A stretch of 64,000 nucleotides of DNA from JABGQS01 sp963666505 (lineage in GTDB: Bacteria > Bacillota > Clostridia > Christensenellales > SZUA-584): positions 1,543,780 through 1,607,779 of the forward strand of contig CAXXXL010000003.1 of NCBI GenBank assembly GCA_963666505.2, read 5' to 3'. Under the pieces are notes generated by a model. It was not told the origin of the DNA. It searched no databases and worked only from the letters and a program-made list of their open reading frames with translations. This document shows, one piece after another, positions 54,929 to 64,000 of the stretch (position 1 is the first letter of the stretch; each line of letters starts with the position of its first letter). Position numbers and translations under genes: made by a program.

Positions 54929-55828
54929 ATGAGAGAGATGACTCATTTAGACCAGCTGGAAGCTGAAGCAATCTACATACTGCGTGAGGTCGTCGCAGAA
55001 TGCGAAAAGCCTGTTATGCTATATTCGATTGGCAAAGATAGCTCTGTTATGCTGCATCTTGCGATGAAGGCGTTTTACCCTGAAAAACCGCCGTTTCCGT
55101 TTATGCATATAGATACGACATGGAAGTTTCGTGAGATGATAGAGTTTCGTGAAAGACGTGCCAAGGAACTCGATATCGAAATGATCGTATATACGAACGA
55201 AGAGGGCGTAAAACAAGGCATCAATCCATTTGACCACGGTGCAGCATACACAGATATAATGAAAACTCAAGCTCTAAAAGCCGGTCTTGATAAATATGGG
55301 TTTACAGCGGCGTTCGGAGGCGGACGGCGTGATGAAGAAAAATCAAGAGCTAAGGAAAGGATTTTTTCTTTTAGAAACTCTGAACATGCTTGGGATCCTA
55401 AAAACCAGCGTCCGGAAATGTGGAAACTGTATAATACTCGTCTTAATAAGGGTGAGAGTATGCGTGTATTTCCGTTGTCTAACTGGACAGAAAAGGATAT
55501 TTGGCAGTATATAAAACAGGAGAAAATAGAGATAGTACCGCTATATTTTGCGAAAGAACGCTCCTACATTGAACGTGAGGACAACATAATTTTGGTGGAT
55601 GATGATAGACTTAAGATAGGAGAAGACGAAAAAGTAAAGCACGGAAGTATTCGCTTTAGAACGCTTGGGTGCTACCCTCTTACAGGAGGCTTTAGGTCTA
55701 AAGCTAGTACATTAGACGAGATAATAGAGGAAACGCTTGGAGCAGTCTCATCTGAGAGAACGACACGTGTTATCGATAACGAAGCAGAGGGCAGCATGGA
55801 GCGCCGTAAGAGAGAGGGGTACTTCTAG
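54929..55828 (+). CDS. cysD: Sulfate adenylyltransferase subunit 2
   Basis: A 299-residue ATP sulfurylase small subunit with the PP-loop motif YSIGKDSSVMLHLA (near residue 31-44), FGGGRRDEEKSRAKER, and the C-terminal RFRTLGCYPLTGG and RKREGYF end typical of CysD. With the CysN GTPase it makes APS from sulfate and ATP. ATG 54929 is preferred (AGGAGA upstream); a TTG at 54926 is in frame. Its stop lies one nt before the cysN start, giving a tight cysD-cysNC pair. Confidence 0.95.
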   Translation: MREMTHLDQLEAEAIYILREVVAECEKPVMLYSIGKDSSVMLHLAMKAFYPEKPPFPFMHIDTTWKFREMIEFRERRAKELDIEMIVYTNEEGVKQGINPFDHGAAYTDIMKTQALKAGLDKYGFTAAFGGGRRDEEKSRAKERIFSFRNSEHAWDPKNQRPEMWKLYNTRLNKGESMRVFPLSNWTEKDIWQYIKQEKIEIVPLYFAKERSYIEREDNIILVDDDRLKIGEDEKVKHGSIRFRTLGCYPLTGGFRSKASTLDEIIEETLGAVSSERTTRVIDNEAEGSMERRKREGYF

Positions 55829-55829
55829 A

Positions 55830-57654
55830 ATGAAAAGCTTACTTAAATTCATCACCTGCGGTTCTGTGGACGACGGGAAATCAACTCTTATTGGTCACAT
55901 GCTGTATGATGCAAAGCTTCTGTATGCTGATCAGGAAAAGTCTCTTCTGCTCGACAGCAAGATAGGCAGCAACGACGGGGGGATAGACTATTCTCTGCTG
56001 CTCGACGGCTTGATGGCGGAGCGTGAGCAGGGTATTACTATAGACGTTGCATATCGGTATTTCACTTCATCTAAACGCAGCTTTATTGTTGCAGACTGCC
56101 CAGGGCACGAGCAGTACACTCGAAACATGGCGGTTGGTGCATCATTTGCTGACCTTGCTGTTATACTTGTGGATGCTTCAAAAGGTGTACTCACTCAGAC
56201 ACGCAGGCACGCTTTAATTTGCTCTATGATGGGCATAGAACATTTTGTTATCGCTGTAAACAAAATGGATTTAATAAACTACGATGAGCACCGCTTCGAT
56301 GATATAAAGAGAGATATAAAATCACTCTGTGCCAACTTTGAACTAAGTTCATTAAAGATCATACCAGTTTCTGCTACGATTGGCGACAATGTTACAGAGC
56401 ATTCAGAAAACACAGGATGGTATGAGGGGAAATCGCTGCTTGAGTATATAGAAGACATCGATGTTGATACTAAGGTGCTGTCCAAAGACTTTACGATGCC
56501 TGTCCAGCGTGTATGCCGCCCTAATCGCAACTTCAGAGGCTTTCAGGGGCAAATCGAGACGGGGAGTATCAAAGTCGGTGATGATATCACAGTTCTACCG
56601 AACAACGAGTGTGCTTATGTTTCAGAGCTTTATGTTACGGAAATAAAGACGAATGAAGCTTGTGCAGGACAGGCTGTAACGATTTGCCTTGATACAGAAA
56701 TTGATGTTTCAAGGGGTTGCGTTATTGTGAGTGGAAAGCAGCCTGAGGTTTCTGATATGGTGACTTCAGACATTCAATGGATGGATAACGAACAACTGGT
56801 TACGGGAAGAAACTATTTATTGAAGTGCGGAACTAAAGTAGTGCCTGCGACAGTGATGAACATAAAGTACAAAATCGATATCAACACTGGTATGCATATT
56901 CCCGCTGACAAGCTTTTAAAAAACGAAATCGCATCTGTTGATATTGCTTTATCTGAAAAGATAGTTCTAGATAAATTTAAGAAAAACAAGTCGCTTGGTG
57001 GTTTTATATTGATGGACCGCATTAGCAACATGACGTCAGCGTGCGGAGTTATTGAGCATACATTGAGACGGTCTGAGAACGTTGTTTGGCACAAGACAGA
57101 CATTACACGCAATGTGCGTGCAAAGCAGAAGGCGCAGAAGCCTTTGACGCTTTGGTTTTACAGGTCTTTCCGGCTCTGGTAAGTCTACGCTTGCTAACGA
57201 AGTTGAGAAAAGGCTTCATATTATGGGCAAGCATACTATGTTGCTTGATGGGGATAACGTTCGACATGGGCTTAATATGAACCTTGGGTTTAAAGAAAAG
57301 GATAGGGTTGAGAATATCAGGAGGATAGCCGAAGTTTCAAAACTGATGAACGATGCCGGACTTATAGCGCTGACTTCGTTTATTTCTCCGTATGCAAAGG
57401 ACAGGGATAATGCCCGTAAAGTAATTGGAGACGAATATATCGAAATATATGTGTCTACTCCGCTAGAAGTGTGTGAAGACCGCGATGTTAAAGGGCTTTA
57501 TGCAAAAGCAAGAGCAGGGGATATACCTAACTTTACAGGTATTTCAAGCCCCTATGAAGCACCAGAGAATGCTGAAATCGAGATAGATACGACTGATATC
57601 AGCCTTGAAGAGGCTGCGGAGTATGTAATGGAGCAGTTGAAAAAGTATATGTAG
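55830..57654 (+). CDS. cysNC: Bifunctional sulfate adenylyltransferase subunit 1 / APS kinase (CysNC), one frame break
   Basis: The N-terminal CysN part is an EF-Tu-like GTPase: GSVDDGKST (P-loop), EREQGITIDVAYRYF, DCPGHEQ and NKMD, then two beta-barrel domains. At 57152-57157 the sequence reads TGGTTTTACAGG. Dropping one T gives WFTGLSGSGKST, the P-loop of APS kinase, in frame, followed by DGDNVRHGLN, GFKEKDRVENIRR and FISPYAKDRD to 57654. So this is a natural CysN-CysC fusion interrupted by a probable homopolymer error, otherwise the first frame stops at 57182. The product makes APS and then PAPS, the sulfate donor. Confidence 0.92.
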
Positions 57655-57667
57655 ATACAGGGAGATT

Positions 57668-58819
57668 ATGAAAAGAATTTGTGTTGATATTCAATCAGTT
57701 TTAAAAATGAGGACCGGTATTGGCTGGTATACATATGAAACATCAAAACGTATTGCGGAATTTAACAGAGATTTCGAAGTTTTTGGACTTGCATTTGACT
57801 TTATGAATCGTAATTCTTCGAAAGATATTTCTAATGATTTAGATTTTGACAAAGTTGAAATTTTTACAAAAGTACCTGCTAGGATATATAAGTTATTATG
57901 GAATTTAATACCTATAAAATATGATAGTATCTTTTCTGCTGGCGATGTATATCATTTTAATAATTACATTGTTCCGCCAATGGGTAATAAGAGTAAAGTA
58001 ATAATAAATATCTATGATATGGTGTATAAGCAATATCCGAACACAATGAAAAAATCAAATTTATATTTTTTGAATAGGGATATAGCAAGGTCGGCAAACA
58101 GGGCAGATATTATTATTACTATATCAGAGAGTTCAAAAAAAGACATTATAAAATTTCTCAATGTTAGTAAATCAAAGATAAGGATTATTCCACCTGGTGT
58201 AGATTCAGAATTCTTTCAAAAAGGATTGAACCCAAGCAATGAGATAAAAAGAAGCATGATTGAAAGATATAATCTACCTACTGACTATTTTTTGTACCTA
58301 GGCACTTTAGAACCACGAAAGAATATTATTACAGTTTTAAAAGCATATTCAAAACTAGCTAGAGATATAAAGAAAAAATATAAGCTTGTTCTTTGTGGTA
58401 GTAAAGGTTGGAAATATAAAGATATATTTGATGAAATAGATAGGTTAGGAATTGCTGAGAATATATTGTTTACAGGGTATGTTGATGAAATCGATAAACC
58501 TTTTATCTATGGAATGGCAAGAGTTTTTTTATTTCCATCTCTGTACGAAGGTTTCGGGATACCGATTGTAGAATCAATGGCTAGCGGAGTTCCGGTAATA
58601 ACAAGTAATACAGCATCAATGCCTGAAGCGGGAGGTAAAGCTGCAATATATATTGAACCAAATGATTATCTTTCAATGGCTAAGAATATTGAAAAATTAG
58701 TATTAGATGAGGATTTTCATAGCGAAAAGAAAAAAGAGAGTATACTTCAAGCCGGGAATTTCTCGTGGAGCAAAGCAGCAATACAGACGATGGAAGTATA
58801 TAAGGAATTACTAAGTTAA
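57668..58819 (+). CDS. Glycosyltransferase family 4
   Basis: A 383-residue GT-B fold enzyme. The N-terminal half starts MKRICVDIQSVLKMRTGIGWY. The C-terminal nucleotide-sugar domain has YFLYLGTLEPRKN, FTGYVDE and the EX7E region FPSLYEGFGIPIVESMASGVPV, as in mannosyl- and other GT4 enzymes. It follows cysNC by 13 nt in the same operon. Together with GDP-mannose supply this suggests a mannosyltransferase, but donor and linkage are not determined by the motifs. Confidence 0.88.
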   Translation: MKRICVDIQSVLKMRTGIGWYTYETSKRIAEFNRDFEVFGLAFDFMNRNSSKDISNDLDFDKVEIFTKVPARIYKLLWNLIPIKYDSIFSAGDVYHFNNYIVPPMGNKSKVIINIYDMVYKQYPNTMKKSNLYFLNRDIARSANRADIIITISESSKKDIIKFLNVSKSKIRIIPPGVDSEFFQKGLNPSNEIKRSMIERYNLPTDYFLYLGTLEPRKNIITVLKAYSKLARDIKKKYKLVLCGSKGWKYKDIFDEIDRLGIAENILFTGYVDEIDKPFIYGMARVFLFPSLYEGFGIPIVESMASGVPVITSNTASMPEAGGKAAIYIEPNDYLSMAKNIEKLVLDEDFHSEKKKESILQAGNFSWSKAAIQTMEVYKELLS

Positions 58820-58827
58820 GGATAAAA

Positions 58828-59942
58828 ATGCTAATTGTAAATAAAATGTATACACCGGAAATAGGTGGAATTGAGAACGTTGTAGAACAGATTGCTAAAA
58901 TCAATGCTGATGATAAAAAGAGAACCACAGTAATAGTATTCAATAAAACAAAGGATAAAGTAGTTGAAAGCAATAATAATATCTGTGTTATTAGATTAGG
59001 TAGTATTATTGCAAAAAATTCAATAAGATGGTCTTTTCAATATAAAAGAGAATTGATTAAGCAAATAAAATTACATGATACAATAGTATATAATTATCCT
59101 TCTTTCCAGCCGGAGTTTTATAAGAAAGGATATGGAGTTAAGAATAAAATAGTATTTTATCATGCCGACAATACAAGATATAAGTTTTTAGGTAAATTAT
59201 ATCAAGCAATTATTTGTAAGAGGTTTTTTACAAAATGCAAACATTATAATTGTTTCAAATCCCAATATTATTAATTCATCTCAAGTGTTAAGGAAGTATA
59301 GGCATAAATGTAAAGTTATTTCCTATGGAATAGATACGGATTTATTTAAATACTCAGTTAATAATTACAGGAGCACAATTCTCCAACATTTTGAATCTAA
59401 TAGCGCTAAACTAATACTATTTGTAGGTAGGCTCATTAGATATAAGGATTTTTATATCTACTTAAAGCTATTAATAACCTACCGGAGGATTTCAAATTAG
59501 TTGTTGTTTCATCAAGTAGTTTTGACAGAAATATTAATAAGTACGTCAGAGATAACAAGTTAGAAAATAGACTCGTTCACTATAAAATGTTTCTCTAAAT
59601 CAGCTTCCAAGCTTTTATAGTGCGTGTGATGTTTTAGCAATGCCCTCTACAGATAGAGCAGAAGCATTTGGCTTAGTTGCAGTTGAGGCAATGGCATGCG
59701 GGCTACCTGTAATAAGCACAGAACTTGGTACAGGAACCAGCTATCATAATATTGATGGGAAAACGGGGTGTGTCGTTCAACCAAAAGATGTAAATTTATT
59801 AATTGAGAGTATTAAGGAAATATGTTATAATCCTGAAAGATATAGTAGAAATATTATCAGAGAGAGAGCCTTAGATTTTTCATTGCAAAAGTTTAAGGCG
59901 TTATGGCTTCAAACCATTAGCAGATTAGAAAAAGTAGAGTAA
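58828..59942 (+). CDS. Glycosyltransferase family 4, frame-broken
   Basis: Three consecutive frames together give one GT4 protein of about 370 residues: MLIVNKMYTPEIGGIENVVE at the start (58828-59274), IVSNPNIINSSQVLRKYRH to LILFVGRLIRYK (about 59250-59460), and MPSTDRAEAFGLVAVEAMAC (59640-59942) with the EX7E motif. Breaks near 59255, 59450 and 59600 each behave like small insertions. It starts 9 nt after the previous glycosyltransferase. Functional if the breaks are sequencing errors. Confidence 0.78.
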
Positions 59943-59954
59943 AGAGGACTTCCG

Positions 59955-60758
59955 GTGATTAAGGCGATTGTTTACGTTATAAAAGAACATTCTAATAATA
60001 TAAAGCGAATAGCGATAATGTCTTTTGAACATACTAAAAAACAAACTATTCGCACATCACTTGGCTTTTGGTGGACGGTAATTAGAGATATAGTATATAT
60101 TTTTTGTTTAGTTGGTTTTCGATATTTAATTTCCGGTAATAAAGAAGTTGAAGGTATGCATTTTGTTGTATACTTAATATTAGGATTAATTCCATGGTTC
60201 TTTATGAATGAAGTGATAAACGGAGCTGTAAATGCATACCAAATGAATTCTCCTATCGTAAAGGGGATACCGTTTCCGATTACAACTCTATCTACAATTG
60301 AAGTTACGGCGATTTTCTTAAGGAGATCTTTCACAATATTGTTTTGTTTTATAGTTTTAGCAATTTTTGAAGACCTTTCTCATATAAACTATTTACTTTT
60401 ATTGTTTTACTTTATTGTAATGTATGTTTTAATGGTTGCTTATAATTTTGTTTTCAGCGCTTTTGTTGCGATATCAAAAGACTTTTCTCAATTATACTCT
60501 ACGATTACCAGAGTATTGATGTTTTTTTTACCAATACTTTGGAGCTTTGAAAGAGTGCAGGATAATGCAATTATTAGTAATGCATTAAAGTTACTTCCTT
60601 TTAGCTATATAATTACAGGATTTAGACAGGCATTTATGGCAAGTTCTCCACCGACCTTACTACATAACATATTTTTTTGGTCTGTTTTTATAGCTTTATT
60701 TATCGGTGGATGTAGGATTCAATATAAATTCAGAAAGCATTATGCCGATTTTATGTAG
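59955..60758 (+). CDS. ABC-2 type polysaccharide export permease (Wzm/TagG type)
   Basis: A 267-residue membrane protein with six hydrophobic segments. It begins with a cytoplasmic helix (FEHTKKQTIRTSLGFWWTVI) typical of Wzm/TagG permeases that move finished polymers or teichoic acid precursors across the membrane. GTG start at 59955. The ATPase partner starts 9 nt after its stop. The presence of this exporter rather than a Wzx flippase implies chain completion in the cytoplasm. Confidence 0.87.
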   Translation: MIKAIVYVIKEHSNNIKRIAIMSFEHTKKQTIRTSLGFWWTVIRDIVYIFCLVGFRYLISGNKEVEGMHFVVYLILGLIPWFFMNEVINGAVNAYQMNSPIVKGIPFPITTLSTIEVTAIFLRRSFTILFCFIVLAIFEDLSHINYLLLLFYFIVMYVLMVAYNFVFSAFVAISKDFSQLYSTITRVLMFFLPILWSFERVQDNAIISNALKLLPFSYIITGFRQAFMASSPPTLLHNIFFWSVFIALFIGGCRIQYKFRKHYADFM

Positions 60759-60766
60759 GAGCGTTT

Positions 60767-61490
60767 ATGAGTACACCTGTTATTGAATTTGAAAAAAATA
60801 ACAAAAGAGTATTATCTATTTGACAAGGATTACCAAGTTTTAAAATGGTTAATAAACAATAAATCTAAGGCAGAAAGAAGAATAGTTTTAGACAATATAT
60901 CTTTTTTATAAACCATGGTGAGGTTGTAGGTATCATTGGTAAAAACGGTGCTGGCAAAACTACAATCATGAACCTCATACAGTCAACTACTTTTCCAACT
61001 AGTGGTAATATTTCAGTAAATGGGGTCATAGGGTCATTCATTAACCTAGGTGTAGGTTTTTTTCAAGACTTTACAGGGAGAGAGAATGTATATTACAAAT
61101 CTATGCTGATGGGGATAAACAAGTCGGCAGTTAATGTTTTTTTAGAATGAGATAATCAATTTTGTTGATATAGGTGATTATTTTGATATGCCATTAAAAA
61201 CGTATTCAAGCGGAATGAAGGCAAGGCTGGGTTTTGCTATTTCTATTTTCACTAAACCTGATATTATTTTATTAGATGAAGTTTTTTCAGTTGGAGATGC
61301 GAATTTTAAAAATAAGTCATCTAAAAAGATGATAGAGTTGATGGATTCAGGGAAAACAGTAATTATCACTTCACATAGTGAAAACCAGATAAAGAGTCTT
61401 TGTTCAAGGGTTATATATATTAAAGATGGGAAAATTAAATTTGATGGAGACGTGAAAAAAGGCTTAGAAATTTATAAAAAAGGAGTTTAA
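60767..61490 (+). CDS. ABC transporter ATPase for polysaccharide export (Wzt/TagH type), three frame breaks
   Basis: ATG 60767 with TAGGAG upstream. Read through, it gives about 240 residues: FEKITKEYYLFDKDYQVLKW, VVGIIGKNGAGKTT (Walker A), the TFPTSGNISVNGVIGSFINL segment, TYSSGMKARLGFAISI (signature), DIILLDEVFSVGDANF (Walker B) and ITSHSE (switch His). One extra base each at about 60797 (A run), 60907 (T run) and 61148 restores the frame. No C-terminal carbohydrate-binding domain is present, but the methyltransferase that follows resembles chain-terminating enzymes. Confidence 0.82.
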
Positions 61491-61492
61491 TT

Positions 61493-62617
61493 ATGGCTAA
61501 AAGCAATTACAAGAAAATGGCTATAAAGAAAGATATACTAAACACAATGAAATCTGATATTGAAGAGATTAAAAATGAAGTTCAAGATGTAGATGATTAT
61601 TTGATTGCTTTGTCTGAGGAGAGTAACATAATAAAAAATTTAAGTGAAGCGCCTCTATATAAAAATGTATTACAAGGCAACAAATTAAACGTCTTTATTA
61701 AAAGATTGATACGCAAGCTAACGTACTGGTTTATTAGTCCAATAGTAATTTCGCAAAACACATATAACAAGAGGATGATTACATTAAATGACACAGTCAT
61801 TCGATTACTGCAATTATATAAGGATAAACTCGCCCTTTATGAGACTGAATTATCTAAGTTAAGAAATATTCAAAATAAAATTGATGAATTGGATACTTTT
61901 GATAAACAAATTTCAGGATTATCCGATAGAAGAGAGCAAAAAAAAGAGATAAATTACTTAGATTTTGAAAATAGATTTCGTGGAAGTACTGAAGAAATTA
62001 AGGCAAGAGTAGAAAGATATTTTGACTATTTTCAAACGGACGATTACATATTAGATATTGGCTGTGGCAGAGGAGAGCTATTGGAGTTAGCCGAAAACCA
62101 TAGTATACGAGCTAAAGGAATAGATATTTATGAACCTTTCTACAAACTATGTAAGAAGAAGGGGCTTAACGTTGAATTAGTAGATGGATTAAATTATTTA
62201 AATACTTGCAAAAATGATACTTATGATGGAATAGTTTCTATACATGTAATTGAACACTTATCCAGCACTTATCTTATTGATCTAATAAAAGCTTGCAATG
62301 ATAAGCTAAAAAACGGTGGCAAGATAATACTTGAAACGCCAAATCCGAAGTCTGTTTACACTTTAACAAATACTTTTTATATTGATATGGGTCATACTAA
62401 GCCTGTTCATCCTGAGACTTTGAAATACTTGCTAAATGAGTTTGGATTTGAAATTATTAAAGAAGATTATCCGGAATATGCAAGAGTTAATGATGGAATT
62501 TTTAAATATCAAGAAAACATGAGTTTGGAATTCAACAAAAAAATAGACTTTCTCAACAACTTATTATATGCTTCTCAAGATTATGCAATAATTGCTAAAA
62601 AGGTGGCAGATATATGA
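61493..62617 (+). CDS. SAM-dependent methyltransferase with N-terminal coiled coil
   Basis: A 374-residue protein. The N-terminal 160 residues are helical and heptad-like (IEEIKNEVQDVDDYLIAL and later KDKLALYETELSKLRNIQ). The C-terminal part is a class I methyltransferase with YILDIGCGRGELLELA (motif I) and IHVIEHL. The combination beside a Wzm/Wzt exporter resembles chain-length or chain-terminating O-antigen methyltransferases such as WbdD. GTG/ATG choice: ATG 61493, 2 nt after the ATPase stop. Its end overlaps the next gene by 4 nt. Confidence 0.82.
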   Translation: MAKSNYKKMAIKKDILNTMKSDIEEIKNEVQDVDDYLIALSEESNIIKNLSEAPLYKNVLQGNKLNVFIKRLIRKLTYWFISPIVISQNTYNKRMITLNDTVIRLLQLYKDKLALYETELSKLRNIQNKIDELDTFDKQISGLSDRREQKKEINYLDFENRFRGSTEEIKARVERYFDYFQTDDYILDIGCGRGELLELAENHSIRAKGIDIYEPFYKLCKKKGLNVELVDGLNYLNTCKNDTYDGIVSIHVIEHLSSTYLIDLIKACNDKLKNGGKIILETPNPKSVYTLTNTFYIDMGHTKPVHPETLKYLLNEFGFEIIKEDYPEYARVNDGIFKYQENMSLEFNKKIDFLNNLLYASQDYAIIAKKVADI

Positions 62618-63420
62618 AAAAGACAGTAGCAATCTTGTTCCCACAAGTACCATTTATAAGAGGAGGTGCTGAAAACTTAGTTGAAACATTAAAAAGTCAA
62701 TTGAATAAGCATGGATTTAATGCAGAGATAGTTTCGCTACCATATAAATGGTATCCATTCGAGGAATATTATAACCAAATGTTAATGTGGAGAAGCTTAG
62801 ATATATTAGAGTCAAATGGTAGTAAAATAGACTATGTAATAGGTACAAAATTTCCGTCTTATTTTGCGAAGCATCCTCGAAAAATATTATGGCTAATACA
62901 TCAGCAAAGAAGTGCTTATGATCTTATTAATAGTGAGTATAGCCAGTTCAAAGACATGCCGGAGGAGACTAAAAAATTTCGTGAGTTAGATTCAAAAATG
63001 ATCAATGAATCTAGAAAAATATTTACTATTTCGAAAAATGTTACTGATAGATTAGAAAAATATAATCATATCGATTCAGAGGTGTTATACCAGCCCTCCA
63101 AAGCTTGCGGAAAAGCTTTTTTGTAATCAGTTTGATAACTATATTTTTACTGTAAGTAGACTTAATAAATTAAAAAGGATTGATTTACTGATTGAAGCTA
63201 TGAGATTTACTAATAAAGAAATAAAATGTATAATTGGAGGTACAGGTGAAGAGAAAGAATATTTAGAACGAAAGGTTGGAGAATATAATTTAGCCAATAG
63301 GATTAAGTTGATTGGATTTGTTTCTGACCAAAAACTTATTGAATTATATTCTAATGCATTAGGAGTTTATTTTGCGCCATATGATGAAGACTACGGATAT
63401 GTTACACTAGAAGCTTTATT
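62614..63420 (+). CDS. Glycosyltransferase family 4, frame-broken and cut off by the right-hand junction
   Basis: Starts MKKTVAILFPQVPFIRGGAENLVE (typical GT4 entry with the GGAE loop) overlapping the methyltransferase stop by 4 nt. After one extra base near 63093-63115 it continues as LAEKLFCNQF, FTVSRLNKLKR, LIGFVSDQKLIELY and APYDEDYGYVTLEALL. There the low-GC sequence ends abruptly at about 63415-63421. The last 30-50 residues of the enzyme, including the end of the EX7E region, are missing. Confidence 0.8.
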
Positions 63421-64000
63421 GTGGAGTGGGTGCGCGTGGATGTGGTGGGCATACTGATGATGGTGCTGCTTCCCGAATTGGGATTGCTTGATGCCGGCGA
63501 TGCCTTCCGGGGTCTCAGCAGCAACGCGGTCATCGCCATCATCGGTGTCATGATCATCAGCTACGGTCTGAACCGGGCGGGTCTGGTGAGTCGAATGATT
63601 CAACCGGTGATGCCGCTGGTTCGGAAGAACGCTTCCAGACTCGTCATGGTCTTTTCGTCCATGATCGCAGCGGTGTCGAGCGTCATGCAAAATACCGGCG
63701 CCGCCGTGCTGTTCCTGCCGGCCATTCGCTTAACCGCAACCCACAAGTTGAAGGTCCCCCATCTCCCGCGTTTTGATGCCATCGGCATGGCGGCCATACT
63801 TGGCGGAACCCTGACCATGATCGGAACAAGCCCCTTGATCCTGCTCAACGACATCCTGCCTCCGGGAATGCCCAAGTTCGGCTTTCTGGAACTGACACCC
63901 ATCGGCCTGGCCCTTGTCATCGGCGGAATCGTCTACCTCTCCACGGGGGGCATGCGCATGCTTGACCGGATTTCCCGTGATCGGAGCGATGATAAAGGGG
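63421..64000 (+). CDS. SLC13/DASS-type transporter, internal fragment, probably from another molecule
   Basis: From 63421 one frame is open to the window end: VEWVRVDVVGILMMVLLPEL, then hydrophobic helices (SSNAVIAIIGVMIISYGL, MIAAVSSVMQNTGAAVLFLP) and the signature TMIGTSPLILLNDIL. These match the N-terminal half of divalent-anion/sodium symporter (SLC13-type) permeases. The frame has no start; its codon for I or V at 63418-63421 merges straight out of the glycosyltransferase gene. GC content jumps visibly from about 30 to about 60 percent. I regard it as a true coding fragment joined here by misassembly, less likely by recombination. Confidence 0.75.
   Translation, partial: MEWVRVDVVGILMMVLLPELGLLDAGDAFRGLSSNAVIAIIGVMIISYGLNRAGLVSRMIQPVMPLVRKNASRLVMVFSSMIAAVSSVMQNTGAAVLFLPAIRLTATHKLKVPHLPRFDAIGMAAILGGTLTMIGTSPLILLNDILPPGMPKFGFLELTPIGLALVIGGIVYLSTGGMRMLDRISRDRSDDKG

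Overview
The window looks like a chromosome segment of an anaerobic Firmicute (Clostridia type). The left 16 kb carries gene orders typical of that group: a PDZ/radical-SAM DUF512 gene, der, plsY and lspA in a row; rpsU followed by an NfeD protein; then phoH, pgpH, ybeY, cdd, era and recO packed with 1-4 nt overlaps. Starts are often TTG or GTG with strong Shine-Dalgarno sites. No species can be named from the sequence alone.

Layout. (1) 1-16.2 kb: core housekeeping genes of moderate GC, including a reverse-strand lipA-lplA pair between lspA and an rluD-type pseudouridine synthase. (2) 16.2-16.8 kb: a four-gene tRNA operon (Arg-TCT, His-GTG, Gln-TTG, Lys-TTT). (3) 16.76-50.29 kb: a probable genomic island of about 33.5 kb inserted in the 3' half of tRNA-Lys. 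A 47-nt copy of the tRNA end, with one mismatch, lies at 50248-50294 and is followed at once by a strong terminator that was probably the original end of the tRNA operon. (4) 51.0-63.42 kb: an AT-rich exopolysaccharide cluster (initiating sugar transferase, manC, glycosyltransferases, Wzm/Wzt-type ABC exporter, methyltransferase) enclosing sulfate-activation genes cysQ, cysD and a cysNC fusion. (5) 63.42-64.0 kb: GC-rich coding sequence for an SLC13-type transporter that begins in the middle of a glycosyltransferase gene, most likely an assembly chimera.

The island is a surface-structure island. A TetR regulator, a LytTR response regulator and a BTAD/SARP-like regulator accompany large secreted adhesins, two Spy0128/FctA-like pilins, a SipA-like signal peptidase whose catalytic lysine position holds arginine, three class B sortases, an LPQTG adhesin, a 1,739-residue repeat protein with a membrane anchor, an aquaporin and a secreted transglutaminase-fold protein. 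Transcription of the pilus block probably starts at a consensus promoter at 23839-23867, just behind the LytTR gene, with a leader of about 410 nt. The pilins, adhesins and sortases would work together as a covalently built pilus or fibril. A second, frame-broken copy of the giant protein lies 19.7 kb upstream of the intact one.

Frame breaks are frequent from 18.8 kb onward, and most resolve as single-base insertions in otherwise conserved genes. Many may be sequencing errors, so broken genes are described by the protein they would encode once read through. Domain calls rest on recognised motifs and family knowledge. No database search was run, and identity and GC statements are visual estimates.
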